64,000 nt of DNA from an uncultured Granulosicoccus sp. Lineage in GTDB: Bacteria; Pseudomonadota; Gammaproteobacteria; Granulosicoccales; Granulosicoccaceae. The stretch covers positions 24,739-88,738 of the forward strand of contig CANMQI010000021.1 in assembly GCA_947499955.1 (NCBI GenBank). Reading direction: 5' to 3'. A program made the position numbers and the translations under genes. The notes beneath the pieces are model-generated. The model did not search any database and had not been told where the DNA came from. It saw nothing but the letters and a program-made list of their open reading frames with translations. Position 1 is the first letter of the stretch; every line of letters starts with the position of its first letter. Shown here piece after piece: positions 36,928 through 45,980 of the stretch.

Positions 36928-37331
36928 CGACAGCTATCCAGAAATATCGCTGGAACGGCCACGTAGCACACACCGATGAACGAGACGATGGACAGAAGAA
37001 AGGATGCGTGAGCAAGGAATTCATGCCGATGTTCTTCGGTGGGCAGGTCCTGCACCTTCACACCGTCATCGACAAAGCCCCATTGCTTCCAGGAACGCCA
37101 GCCAATGGCAGCTATGCCGACAAGACTGGTCAATGTGATGCCCAGGATGAACCAGCGCAATCCGGCAAGGGTGTCACCCGCAGGCATTTTTGCGCAAATG
37201 ATGGCAGTCACGATGTAGCAGGCCAGAAAGTGAAAGACCCAGACGAGTGGTGAGAAAACGATGCGCCACAGGCTGTCGACTTCTTCGCCGAATTCTCGTT
37301 CTTCCTGATCGTGCGTCGAGGGTTTTTTCAT
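36924..37331 (-). CDS. Small membrane protein of the oxidase operon
   Basis: This 135-residue protein has a charged N-terminus followed by three predicted helices (VWVFHFLACYIVTAIICAKM; WFILGITLTSLVGIAAIGW; SFLLSIVSFIGVCYVAVPA). I do not recognise a named family. It lies between the coxI-III fusion and ctaG, overlapping ctaG, so it probably takes part in oxidase assembly or is a small subunit. Confidence 0.75.
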   Translation of the reverse strand: MKKPSTHDQEEREFGEEVDSLWRIVFSPLVWVFHFLACYIVTAIICAKMPAGDTLAGLRWFILGITLTSLVGIAAIGWRSWKQWGFVDDGVKVQDLPTEEHRHEFLAHASFLLSIVSFIGVCYVAVPAIFLDSCR

Positions 37332-37334
37332 GGG

Positions 37335-39893
37335 TCAAAGCCACCGTGGAAAGATGCCCATCACCAGTACACAGACAACAATGGTGAATCCCAGAAAATG
37401 CCAGAACAGGCAGATATTCTGCAGGTCGGCGTCATAGCGGGGTGTGAGCTTGCCGAACAGGCTTCCGGCCAGACAATAGCCTTGCATGATCACCCCCACG
37501 GCAACATGAGCCGTCAACCACAGCAGCAAGGCATGAATGATGGCCGGGTACACATGGGCTTGTGGATCCATGCCGGTTGACCTGACGGACCAGATGACAA
37601 GCGCCATGCCGGTGAAAGAGGCGATAATACCCAGGACCAGAGCCTTTCGCGCTCTGGCGACATGGCCTTTCGTATTGCTGTCACGGGCATACAGCGTCAG
37701 GGCCCAGGCGCCCAGCAACACAGCTCCGCCAAGCAGCATGAACAGCAGATTGGCATGCTCACTGCCAACAGGTGGGAAGTCCGTTTTGGTTGTCCAGTAG
37801 AAGAAGAAGCCGAACACCAGACTGATGAAGGCGGTGGCGTCTCCCAGCATGGTTATCCAGACTCCCCACCAACCGGCAGATTCCGGCCCGGAGGCGTAGA
37901 TGGGAAGACTGAGCCCCAGTCCAACCGGTTTGCGGTCCTGTTCGGGGATGGGGGCGGTGGAAGTCCACAGCCAGTACAGAATGCAGGCGCCCGCAAACAC
38001 GGCACAGATGACGGCTGGGGTATAGATGTGAAACGTGGGAAAGATGAAAGCCCCGCCGGTGAACAGGGCGGCAATCAGCGTGATCCAGGCCGGGCCGGTG
38101 ACGCGCATGCACTGAATCGGTTTGGCATCCAGCACCGAGGTTACCAGGGTTTCACGCTTGCCTTCTGCAGCATCCGCAAGGTAGAAGCGACCGGCGTCAA
38201 TGCGCTCCACCAACTTTTCCTGGTCCCACAGTGGGTAGCGGCTTCTGATATAGGGAATGGATCGAATGCCCCATGCTTCCTCGGGAACATCGTGCGTCCA
38301 TTCCAGTGTGCCGGCATTCCACGGGTTGCGCGCCGTGTCCGGCTCGCGTGACTTCGGCCGCAGCAGGTCCCAGGCAAACAGCAGGAAGCCTGCGGCCAGA
38401 ATGAAGGAGCCGACTGTGGAAATCAGATTGAGCCAGTCCCAGCCCAGACCGGTCTGATAGGTATAGACCCGGCGGGGCATGCCCAGCAGCCCCGTCAGGT
38501 GCATGGGCAGGAAGGTGATATTGAAGCCGGTGAACAGCAACCAGAACGACCACTTGCCGAGGCGGGGTGACAAGACCTTCTTGGTGAAGACCGGATAGAA
38601 ATAATAGATGCCAGCGAGCACCGGGAAGATCATGCCGCCGAATAATGTGTAATGCAGATGTGCCACAATGAAGTAGGTGTCGTGCACCTGCCAGTTGAAT
38701 GGCGCCAACGCAAGCATGACACCCGTCAGTCCGCCGGCGGTGAATATCGCCAGCGCACCGGCAATGAACAGCATGGGCACGTTCAGTGTCACTCGCCCTA
38801 CCATCAGGGTCGCCACGAAGGCGAACAGCTGAATGCCGGTGGGAATGACCACGGCTTCGGACGCCGCGGAGAAAAACCCCAGCGACAGAGCGGGAAGTCC
38901 GGTGGTGAACATATGATGGACCCAGAGCCCGAAGGACAGGAATCCGGTTCCCACGGCCGACAGGACGATCCAGGAATATCCCACGATAGGACGGCGGGCA
39001 ACCGTTGGCACCACCATGGCCGCAATGGCGATGGACGGCAGGAATATGATGTAGACCTCCGGATGCCCGAATATCCAGAACAGATGCTGCCAGAGCATGG
39101 GGTCGCCACCACGGTCCGGGTCGAAGAAGGGCCAGTCGAAACTGCGTTGCAGCTCGAATAGCAGGTCGCCGGCTATCAGCGGCGGAAAGGCAAACAGGAT
39201 CATGCCGCCGACCACCAGCACATACCAGGCATACAGTGGCATCAGGTTGATCCGCATGCCGGGCGGGCGGCATTTCAGCACGCCGACAATGAGTTCCACT
39301 GCCGCGGCGATGGATGCTATCTCGATGAACGACAGGCCCAATAGCCAGATATCGGAACCGATTCCCTCGGATTCAATGGCCAGCGGCGGGTACATGAACC
39401 AGCCTGAATCGGGCGCCGCGTCAAACAGCACGGAGCCGAGTACGAACACACCGCCGATGACAAAGCACCAGAATCCGAATGCCGAGAGTCGCGGGAACGG
39501 CATGTCCCGAGCGCCCAGCATGCCGGGCAGGATCAGTATCGATATGGCCTCGAACAGTGGTACGGCAAACAGGAACATCATGGCCGAGCCGTGCATGGTG
39601 AAGAACTGATTGAACCGGCCCGCGCTCAGAAAGTCGTTCTCCGGTACGGCCAGTTGCACGCGGATGGCCAGGGCCAGCACACCGGCGCACATCATGAAGA
39701 AGAAGGCCGTCAGGCAATACCACTTGCCCACCTCCGAGTTGTTGACCGCTGACCAGTAACGCCAGCCCGCAGGTGTTTTCCAGACGTCTCTCAGCCGTCG
39801 TTTCGAGTTATCCTGCCACTGTTCATCCACAGGCTCATCAAGCATGGCCTCGGTGGGCGGATAACATCCGTTCGCATCGTCACGCAGGCTCAT
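37335..39893 (-). CDS. ctaD: Cytochrome c oxidase subunit I-III fusion
   Basis: This 852-residue fusion has about 620 N-terminal residues that are CoxI. Heme-copper site segments include FFTMHGSAMMFLFAVP, WQHLFWIFGHPEVYIIFLP with the CuB His, HHMFTTGLPALS and VAHLHYTLFGG. The C-terminal about 200 residues form the CoxIII-like helices (AGWWGVWITMLGDATAFISL and VYPAIIHALLLWLTAHVAVG), so subunits I and III are one polypeptide, as in some caa3-type oxidases. It couples oxygen reduction to proton pumping. It starts at the stop of coxB. Confidence 0.9.
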   Translation of the reverse strand: MSLRDDANGCYPPTEAMLDEPVDEQWQDNSKRRLRDVWKTPAGWRYWSAVNNSEVGKWYCLTAFFFMMCAGVLALAIRVQLAVPENDFLSAGRFNQFFTMHGSAMMFLFAVPLFEAISILILPGMLGARDMPFPRLSAFGFWCFVIGGVFVLGSVLFDAAPDSGWFMYPPLAIESEGIGSDIWLLGLSFIEIASIAAAVELIVGVLKCRPPGMRINLMPLYAWYVLVVGGMILFAFPPLIAGDLLFELQRSFDWPFFDPDRGGDPMLWQHLFWIFGHPEVYIIFLPSIAIAAMVVPTVARRPIVGYSWIVLSAVGTGFLSFGLWVHHMFTTGLPALSLGFFSAASEAVVIPTGIQLFAFVATLMVGRVTLNVPMLFIAGALAIFTAGGLTGVMLALAPFNWQVHDTYFIVAHLHYTLFGGMIFPVLAGIYYFYPVFTKKVLSPRLGKWSFWLLFTGFNITFLPMHLTGLLGMPRRVYTYQTGLGWDWLNLISTVGSFILAAGFLLFAWDLLRPKSREPDTARNPWNAGTLEWTHDVPEEAWGIRSIPYIRSRYPLWDQEKLVERIDAGRFYLADAAEGKRETLVTSVLDAKPIQCMRVTGPAWITLIAALFTGGAFIFPTFHIYTPAVICAVFAGACILYWLWTSTAPIPEQDRKPVGLGLSLPIYASGPESAGWWGVWITMLGDATAFISLVFGFFFYWTTKTDFPPVGSEHANLLFMLLGGAVLLGAWALTLYARDSNTKGHVARARKALVLGIIASFTGMALVIWSVRSTGMDPQAHVYPAIIHALLLWLTAHVAVGVIMQGYCLAGSLFGKLTPRYDADLQNICLFWHFLGFTIVVCVLVMGIFPRWL

Positions 39894-40888
39894 CAGGATA
39901 ATCCTTTCAGGTAGTGACCCAGTGCTTCCAGCACCGACTGTTCCAGATGCTCGTAGGAGGGCATGTAGACATCCGGCTTGATGCTCTCGGTATGCTGAAT
40001 CCAGCGGGTGAAAGCATCAGGTGTGGTCGGTAGAATGCCGGCACCCAGAGTGGTTCTGCCTCCCACGTGGGTCAGATCGGGCCCGGTGGTTCCTGCCGCC
40101 GGTGTGCCGCGTACGGTATTACAAGCCCCGCAGCCCTCGCGCAGAAATACCTGCCTGCCTTCAAGGGCGAGTGCTTCTTCGGGTTCTTTGGCTGGGGCTG
40201 CCTGATCATCCAGCCAGCGTTCGAAATCGTTCGGCTCCATGACCACCACTTGAAAGGCCATGAGCGCGTGGGATGTGCCACAGAACTCGGCGCATTGGCC
40301 GCGGTATGTTCCCGTGGTCTCCGGTTGCAGGGCCAAGCGGGTGACTCTGCCTGGAAACATGTCCATCTTGCCTGCCAGTGCTGGCACCCAGAAAGAATGG
40401 ATGACCTTGTTGGAGGTCAGTGTCACCTCCGTGCGTTCACCCGCTGGCAGCCGCAGTTCATTGGCAGAGGCGAGAAGCGAGCCGTCTTCGCGGCGGTACT
40501 GCACACGCCACCACCACTGCTCTCCGGTTACGCTGACCGAGACAGGAGCGTTGCCCAGCTCTCGCTGGCTGCTCATCAAGGACATGCTCCAGGCGAGCAG
40601 TATGCCGAGGACAATCGTTGGAAACAGGATGCCGCCGCCAATGATCAGGGTCTCCGCAGCCCTGCGTGACAAGGGTCGTGGGTTGAGCCTGGTGACGTAG
40701 AAGAAAATGCCGTTGACCAATATCCAGAGCACCACGGCCCCGACAAGCAGCACATGAAAGAGTGTGGCAATCTCGGCCGCTTCTTTCCCGGCAGGTTGCA
40801 AGACGGACTGCAGGCCATCGCAGCCACTGAGCGGGAGAACCAGAGCTGCAGTCAACAGCTTATGCGTAGAGCTTGGTTTTGTTGTCAT
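39893..40888 (-). CDS. coxB: Cytochrome c oxidase subunit II with C-terminal cytochrome domain
   Basis: This 331-residue subunit II has an N-terminal lipobox (LVLPLSGC), two membrane helices, and the CuA centre GQCAEFCGTSHALMAF. A C-terminal cytochrome c domain of the caa3 type begins near residue 245. Its heme motif reads CGACNTV at residues 253-259. Asn257 (codon 40118-40120 on the plus strand) stands where the axial His is expected. The rest of that domain (GPDLTHVGGRTTLGAG; VYMPSYEHL with the Met) is intact. Either the domain has altered heme ligation or the base is an error or mutation. It opens the oxidase operon. Confidence 0.9.
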   Translation of the reverse strand: MTTKPSSTHKLLTAALVLPLSGCDGLQSVLQPAGKEAAEIATLFHVLLVGAVVLWILVNGIFFYVTRLNPRPLSRRAAETLIIGGGILFPTIVLGILLAWSMSLMSSQRELGNAPVSVSVTGEQWWWRVQYRREDGSLLASANELRLPAGERTEVTLTSNKVIHSFWVPALAGKMDMFPGRVTRLALQPETTGTYRGQCAEFCGTSHALMAFQVVVMEPNDFERWLDDQAAPAKEPEEALALEGRQVFLREGCGACNTVRGTPAAGTTGPDLTHVGGRTTLGAGILPTTPDAFTRWIQHTESIKPDVYMPSYEHLEQSVLEALGHYLKGLS

Positions 40889-41066
40889 GCGGGAATGACA
40901 TGTCGGCGACCGTCAGAGCATAACTTCCACAGCTGCCGTGGCACGCAGCCGTAAAATCTACAGAGGCCGTTGATTCGTACAGCAATTCCTGTGGTTAAAA
41001 AGTTTGATTCCTGCGTACACAACGTACAGAATCACCTGACTACCACTTAGCCGTGCGAGGATTTCA

Positions 41067-42230
41067 ATGACACTGCCTTTGATCACGTTTTCACGGCGTT
41101 TGCGAGAAACTCCCTTCACGGACCGCATCCTGGTAGGCGGTGCACAATCCTTCACGGTTTACAACCATACCCTGTTGCCCAGCTGGTTTCGTTCGCTGGA
41201 GGCGGACTATTGGCATCTGGTCGAGAATGTTCAGGTGTGGGACGTGTCCTGCGAACGACAGGTCCAGCTCAAGGGGCCGGACGCCGAGATGCTGGTGCAA
41301 TTGATGACCCCGCGCGACCTGTCCAAAGCTCAGCCAGACCAGTGTTTCTACGTTCCTTTGTGTGATGAGGATGGTCACATTCTCAACGACCCGATAGCAA
41401 TCAGGATCAGTGACGACACCTGGTGGCTGAGTCTGGCAGATTCCGACATCTATCTCTGGGCTAGAGGGCTTGCCAATGGTCTGCGCCTGAATGTCGAGAT
41501 CACTCGGCCAGATGTCTGGCCCATTGCGGTCCAGGGCCCCAAGGCAGAAACATTGATGGCACGCGTGTTTGGTGATGAGGTCTGTTCGACACGCTTCTTT
41601 CGCTACAAGCGCTTGCCGTACCACGGCCATGAGTTCATCGTTGCCCGGTCTGGCTGGTCCGGGCAGGGCGGTTTTGAAATCTACATTGATGACGTCGAGC
41701 TGGGGCAAGCGCTGTGGGACGAATTCTTTGTTGTAGGGTCCGACCTCAATGTCGGGCATGGGTGCCCTAACAACATCGAGCGTATGGAAACCGGGCTCTT
41801 GTCCTTCGGGAGTGACATGGATTACCGACACACACCGTTGCAGTGCGGTCTGGATCGCTATTGCCAGCTCGATGCCGGCCTGCCCAGCATGAGTATCGAC
41901 GCACTCAGGGCGCAGCGTGAACAAGGTGTGCCCAGTCGCCTGGTGGGAGTGGTTGCACCGCAGGTTCCGGTGGCGTCCCTCCATTGCCAGCTGTTTGTCG
42001 ACGGTGAGCCGGTAGGCGATATCACCTCGCAGACATTGTCAGCGCGTTACGATGCGTGGATATGCTTTGTGTATCTGGACTCGGAGTTGATTGCCGCCTT
42101 GCAAGCAGGCAAGGCTGACCTGAAGCTGCTGTGCAACAATGTGGAGTATGACGCTGTATTCAGCGAGTTGCCGTTCAAGCTGGACCAGATGGGACTGGAA
42201 GAACGTGCCCGGATCGGCATGGGAGGGTGA
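41067..42230 (+). CDS. DmdA-like aminomethyltransferase-fold protein (GcvT family)
   Basis: This 387-residue GcvT-fold protein closely follows the pattern I know from DMSP demethylase DmdA. It shows SRRLRETPFTDR near the start, LEADYWHLVENVQVWDVSCE, QLMTPRDLSKA, FFRYKRLPYHGHEFIVARSG and SGQGGFEIYIDD. These segments bind tetrahydrofolate in DmdA and relatives. Several non-DmdA homologues share them, so methyl transfer from DMSP is a reasonable but unproved role. It is a single gene, divergent from the oxidase operon, with 178 bp between them. Confidence 0.75.
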   Translation: MTLPLITFSRRLRETPFTDRILVGGAQSFTVYNHTLLPSWFRSLEADYWHLVENVQVWDVSCERQVQLKGPDAEMLVQLMTPRDLSKAQPDQCFYVPLCDEDGHILNDPIAIRISDDTWWLSLADSDIYLWARGLANGLRLNVEITRPDVWPIAVQGPKAETLMARVFGDEVCSTRFFRYKRLPYHGHEFIVARSGWSGQGGFEIYIDDVELGQALWDEFFVVGSDLNVGHGCPNNIERMETGLLSFGSDMDYRHTPLQCGLDRYCQLDAGLPSMSIDALRAQREQGVPSRLVGVVAPQVPVASLHCQLFVDGEPVGDITSQTLSARYDAWICFVYLDSELIAALQAGKADLKLLCNNVEYDAVFSELPFKLDQMGLEERARIGMGG

Positions 42231-42421
42231 TACGTCCGTCAGGAAGAGCATGACATGCTGCTCTTCATGAACGTCTACCATCCAATTTCAGTGAAGATTG
42301 AATCGACGGAGCTCGTCGGGGTTGTCAAATGGACTCAGCTGAGAATTACCAATGAAGAATTGCACGGAAATGGGAGCTGTTGACAGGGCAAATCACTGCA
42401 CAAGGGTTTGGGGCAAATAAG

Positions 42422-42445
42422 CAAGGAGCAGTCCCTTGCTCCTTG
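42422..42445. terminator. Hairpin between the DmdA-like gene and hsp20
   Basis: Exact 9-bp arms CAAGGAGCA and TGCTCCTTG flank the loop GTCCCT, between two convergent genes. On the minus strand it is followed by CTTATTT, a weak U-rich tail, so it most likely terminates hsp20 and may work both ways. Confidence 0.5.
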
Positions 42446-42502
42446 AAATGAACTGTATTTCCTGTTCAGCCGTGCCTGAGACAAGACGTCAGCAGCTGAC
42501 AA

Positions 42503-42940
42503 TCAGGCGGCTACCTCGATACGACGTGGCTGGGCTTTTGCCTGTTTCTGTATGCTGATTTCCAGCACACCGTTCACGCCCTTCGCGCTGACGTTGTCGG
42601 TGTCAATGGTCTCGGGCAACATGAAGCGCCGGAAAAAGCGTCCATGCCCGCGTTCACTGCGTCGATTCAGAACTTCAGCGTTACTCTCTGTCATCACATC
42701 CTTACGCTCGCCACTGATGCTCAACACACCGTTGTCCAGTGTGATCTCAACCTCCTTGGGGTCAACACCAGGCAGATCCACAAAGAGTTGAAAGCGATCG
42801 TCATATTCCTGAATATCAACGGTAGGCATCCAGTGAGCGGTTGCACCGCTACTGTCCGACTCGCCCATATTGGTGAACAGACGGTTGATTTCATTCTGCA
42901 AATCACCTATGCCAAACGGGTTGTATCTCACCATTGCCAT
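42503..42940 (-). CDS. Small heat shock protein (Hsp20/alpha-crystallin)
   Basis: This 145-residue Hsp20 starts at ATG 42940 as MAMVRYNPFGIGDLQNEINR, 8 bases after GGAGG; the frame to 42997 is only a GTG extension. The alpha-crystallin domain is EYDDRFQLFVDLPGVDPKEV, then GVLSISGERK and HGRFFRRFMLPETID. The C-terminus contains the LEISI motif in NGVLEISIQKQ. It is an ATP-independent holdase. A sigma32-like promoter lies upstream at 43001-43030. Confidence 0.92.
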   Translation of the reverse strand: MAMVRYNPFGIGDLQNEINRLFTNMGESDSSGATAHWMPTVDIQEYDDRFQLFVDLPGVDPKEVEITLDNGVLSISGERKDVMTESNAEVLNRRSERGHGRFFRRFMLPETIDTDNVSAKGVNGVLEISIQKQAKAQPRRIEVAA

Positions 42941-43000
42941 GACATGTTCCTCCCATGCAAATATGTTCATGTCGCAACGAGCCCCTTGCTCGTCCACTAT

Positions 43001-43030
43001 TCCAATATGAAGTTCTGAGAAGGTTTCAAG
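43001..43030 (-). promoter_or_regulatory. Sigma32-like promoter of hsp20
   Basis: On the minus strand CTTGAAA (43030-43024) is followed after 14 bases by CATATT, with the weak preceding T-rich bases. CTTGAAA matches the heat-shock -35 element exactly, and the -10 resembles the CCCCATAT type only in its 3' half. Confidence 0.5.
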
Positions 43031-43223
43031 GGTCGGACTGCCACAGATACATTACGGTTTGACTGAGATCAATAACGTTCAGCTTTGTGCACTGAAAGCG
43101 CAGGTGTAAATGGCTGGCGACACACCCGTCTGTCCCGGGCATGATTGTCATCTCCTCCGATGCGGCGCAACAGAACCGTCATCAACGGCGCATTACAAGC
43201 GATAGAAAAAGGAGCAACAAGGG

Positions 43224-43251
43224 CTTGAAAAACAGGTCACATTCGCTATAC
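43224..43251 (+). promoter_or_regulatory. Sigma32-like promoter of the cbpA-like gene
   Basis: CTTGAAA at 43224-43230 is followed after 13 bases by CGCTATAC (43244-43251), matching about 5 of 8 bases of the heat-shock -10 element. It lies about 100 bp before the DnaJ-type start and mirrors the CTTGAAA in front of hsp20. Confidence 0.5.
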
Positions 43252-43348
43252 CGTAAAGCGCATCGGGCCCTTGCCTGTTTCTGGCTTGGCCGTGACAGGG
43301 CATACCCGATTCCATTGCTGACGTGAACTACCAGTGAGTGGCTACCCG

Positions 43349-44239
43349 ATGACGTCACAGGACTATTACAGAATACTTGGCGTTGCGCGAACGGCAAGTG
43401 AAGACGAGATCAAGCGTGCCTACCGGCGGCTGGCGCGCAAGTATCACCCGGATGTCAGTAAGGAGACTGATGCGGATGACAAGTTCAAGGTGATGAAGGA
43501 GGCGTATGAGGTTCTGAAAGATCCTGAAAAGCGCGCAGCCTACGATCGGTTTGGTTCTGACGAAGATGCCATCCTGAAGACAGGACATTCATCACCGTGG
43601 GCCAGTGATTTCCCTTTTCGCTATGGATTTCATGCTTATGACACCCGAGGCAGCGTAGCGGCATACTGGGATATCGTCGACTCCCTGTTCGGGGTTGGTC
43701 GGGGTCACCGTTATCGAGATGGCTTTGCTGAAACTCGTATCGACGGTGAAGACATCACTGCAAGTATCACCATCACACTGGATGAGGCCTACCACGGAAC
43801 CACTCGGCAGATCGCTCTGGAAATCCCGACTCGTGGCACAGCCGGGCGTCGCGTTTTCCAACGGAAAACATTGAGCGTGAGAATTCCGAAAGGCGTGACG
43901 GCAGGGCAGAGAATTCGCCTGGAGAGTCAAGGCAACCGCGGGGTCGGCAGAGGAGCGGAAGCTGGTGATCTGTATCTGACCGTGCAATTCGAGCCGCATC
44001 CTGTCTTCATGGCGCGGGGCAAGGATATTCATACCAGATTGCCTGTGACGTCGTCGGAGGTCGCTCTCGGGCGAACAGTCAAGGCCCCGACCCTTGGCGG
44101 ACCAGTCGATCTCACGATTCCGGCGGGTGCCTACATCGGCAAGACTCTGCGACTGAAAGGCCGTGGGTTGCCCGGCAATCCACCTGGACATCAGTACGTT
44201 GAACTCGTGCTCAAGGTGTCGTGCAAGGTGACCTCGTAG
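43349..44239 (+). CDS. CbpA-like DnaJ-domain co-chaperone
   Basis: This 296-residue co-chaperone has a J domain (YYRILGVARTASEDEIKRAY; KYHPDVS with the HPD motif), a Gly/Ser-poor linker and two C-terminal substrate-binding domains. The C-terminal part contains RKTLSVRIPKGVTAGQRI and KAPTLGGPVDLTIPAG. There is no zinc finger, so it is of the CbpA/DjlA-like class B type, not DnaJ. ATG 43349 gives MTSQDYYR; the earlier ATG at 43334 adds five residues. No cbpM partner is visible next to it. Confidence 0.87.
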   Translation: MTSQDYYRILGVARTASEDEIKRAYRRLARKYHPDVSKETDADDKFKVMKEAYEVLKDPEKRAAYDRFGSDEDAILKTGHSSPWASDFPFRYGFHAYDTRGSVAAYWDIVDSLFGVGRGHRYRDGFAETRIDGEDITASITITLDEAYHGTTRQIALEIPTRGTAGRRVFQRKTLSVRIPKGVTAGQRIRLESQGNRGVGRGAEAGDLYLTVQFEPHPVFMARGKDIHTRLPVTSSEVALGRTVKAPTLGGPVDLTIPAGAYIGKTLRLKGRGLPGNPPGHQYVELVLKVSCKVTS

Positions 44240-44867
44240 GGCGCTGCTTTTGCGCACGACCGGTGTCTCGGTACGAGCATACCCATGAAGCGATTGCCTC
44301 GGCATGAGGCGCCGAGGTCAGACAGTAAATGTGAATAATGGGTTGGCTGGCAGCCATTGTCGAGGAAGGTTCTGTGCATTCTGAGGAGTCCACGCAGCGA
44401 TAGCCTGGGTGGCTCGCTGTTTGCCGCCTGCATCGAAAAGTGGCTGTTGATTTTACTCAGTGATCGGGTTTATTCTTGGTGTCACTGAAGCGGTGCGAAA
44501 TCGCAAGAAACCAACCTCATACTACCGATACCTTGTGATACTCGTACGTTAAAAAGCTAACTCATTGATGCTATTGGCCCAATTGGATTGGGCAGGATTG
44601 GCTCTGTATGCAGCACCTTGTGCAAACTCGCATGCAGATTTTCGAGGTGAAGACATCCTTGGTTATCCTATTCGTGCTTACAAACAAGCATTTCGCACGA
44701 GGTTGAATCTCTTGCCAGAGGCGGTATTAATGGATCGTCGTAACACCAGATTCATTTACAACCTGCTTGAATTTATCAGCAGGCGTCATATAGCCAAGCA
44801 AATTTCTGCGATCGCTTATGAGCCTGGCCGACATTAGACAAGCTTCCGCGCAACATCGGTTGTACTG
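44240..44867. other. Intergenic region, 628 bp
   Basis: No recognised gene. A 90-codon plus-strand frame at 44565-44837 starts with ATG, but it lacks a good ribosome binding site and any family I can name, so I leave it uncalled. Base composition becomes more AT-rich here, marking the start of the accessory region. Confidence 0.4.
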
Positions 44868-45980
44868 ATGATGAAGAATGAAGGAGAATTTTATAGATTT
44901 GATCCAGATAGAATATTGCCTGGCGATATCTTGCTTTCAGCAGTGCAAGATGGGAAAAACAGTAAGGCCATTCGATTTGTCACGAAGTCCGATTTCAGTC
45001 ACGTAGCGATGTGCTCCGAACACGGCTTCATTGTCGAGGCGGTGGGGACTGGTCTACGCCGTGTGAATCTAAGGCGGATTGGTGTGAGAGATCTGAGTAA
45101 TATAAGTCTGATGCGTCTGGGAAATACCACCGAGAATTTTCAGGCAATTGCATCTGCAGCTGCAAAGGAAGTGCAGCTCTATGTTACGCGTAATTATTGG
45201 ATATCTGGTGCCTTGACCTCAATTCTTAACGTGAGAAAAGTGAAGAATACGACGTCATTCTTTTGTTCACATCTAGTAGCGCACGCGTATCAGAGTGCTG
45301 GTTTTGATCTAGTCGCGGATATCTCCCCAGAGAACGTAACGCCTGAAGCAATATCGAATTCACCTGCGTTGGTGGAGGTCAAGGATCAAATCGTGTTCAA
45401 GCAAGCACCCGTCAGCTGGATGTGGTGGGATCTTATCGATGAAGAAAGCTCATACGAGACTCCACACCAATGGGAGGTAAACGCAATAAGGACGATCCAC
45501 AGAAAAGCATCGATTGTGTTGAGACACTACGGTATCGATCCTCCGCCCGACTTCATCCTGACGATAAAACTATTAGTGTCCATAGCAGACACGAGTATCG
45601 CGAAAATTCTGGATGACACGCTATACGATTTAATGGTAGCCGAAGGTTTAGTGAATTTTGACGTAAGCGATTTTCCGACACTCAAGGAGGCACTTGTTCT
45701 GGATGTGAACCTGATGTATGAGCTGGAACAGGGAAGCCTGTCCCACCATGATATTCGTAGTTTGCGAGACTTCTACGCAGATATGCAGGTACATATGCCG
45801 AACGAGCTCCGTGAGCGTGAAGCGAGTTATCGTGTGTTCAAACAAATCAATGATCTGAAACAATACAAGGCAACAGGGGTTCTCGTAGATATACACGAGG
45901 CTATGTTATTTCACCAAATTGAATTGATGAATGTGGTGGAGAGAGCAATGGATATTCTCGGGAAGTATTGTCGCAAATGA
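44868..45980 (+). CDS. Permuted papain-fold (YiiX/NlpC-P60-like) protein with helical C-terminal domain
   Basis: This 370-residue protein has a YiiX-type permuted papain-like N-terminal domain. PGDILLSAV opens it and the catalytic His is H45 in SDFSHVAM. The Cys comes later, C133 in TSFFCSHLVAHAYQSAGF, the order expected for circular permutants. The following 180 residues are helical and charged, and I do not recognise them. No signal peptide is seen, so it acts in the cytosol or is exported by another route. Lipid- or peptide-linked amide or thioester cleavage is typical of relatives, and the substrate is unknown. Upstream and downstream regions are non-coding. Confidence 0.75.
   Translation: MMKNEGEFYRFDPDRILPGDILLSAVQDGKNSKAIRFVTKSDFSHVAMCSEHGFIVEAVGTGLRRVNLRRIGVRDLSNISLMRLGNTTENFQAIASAAAKEVQLYVTRNYWISGALTSILNVRKVKNTTSFFCSHLVAHAYQSAGFDLVADISPENVTPEAISNSPALVEVKDQIVFKQAPVSWMWWDLIDEESSYETPHQWEVNAIRTIHRKASIVLRHYGIDPPPDFILTIKLLVSIADTSIAKILDDTLYDLMVAEGLVNFDVSDFPTLKEALVLDVNLMYELEQGSLSHHDIRSLRDFYADMQVHMPNELREREASYRVFKQINDLKQYKATGVLVDIHEAMLFHQIELMNVVERAMDILGKYCRK

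Noticed and set aside
44565..44837. 90-codon plus-strand frame before the papain-fold gene
   Set aside because: No ribosome binding site or family similarity. It is possible but unsupported.
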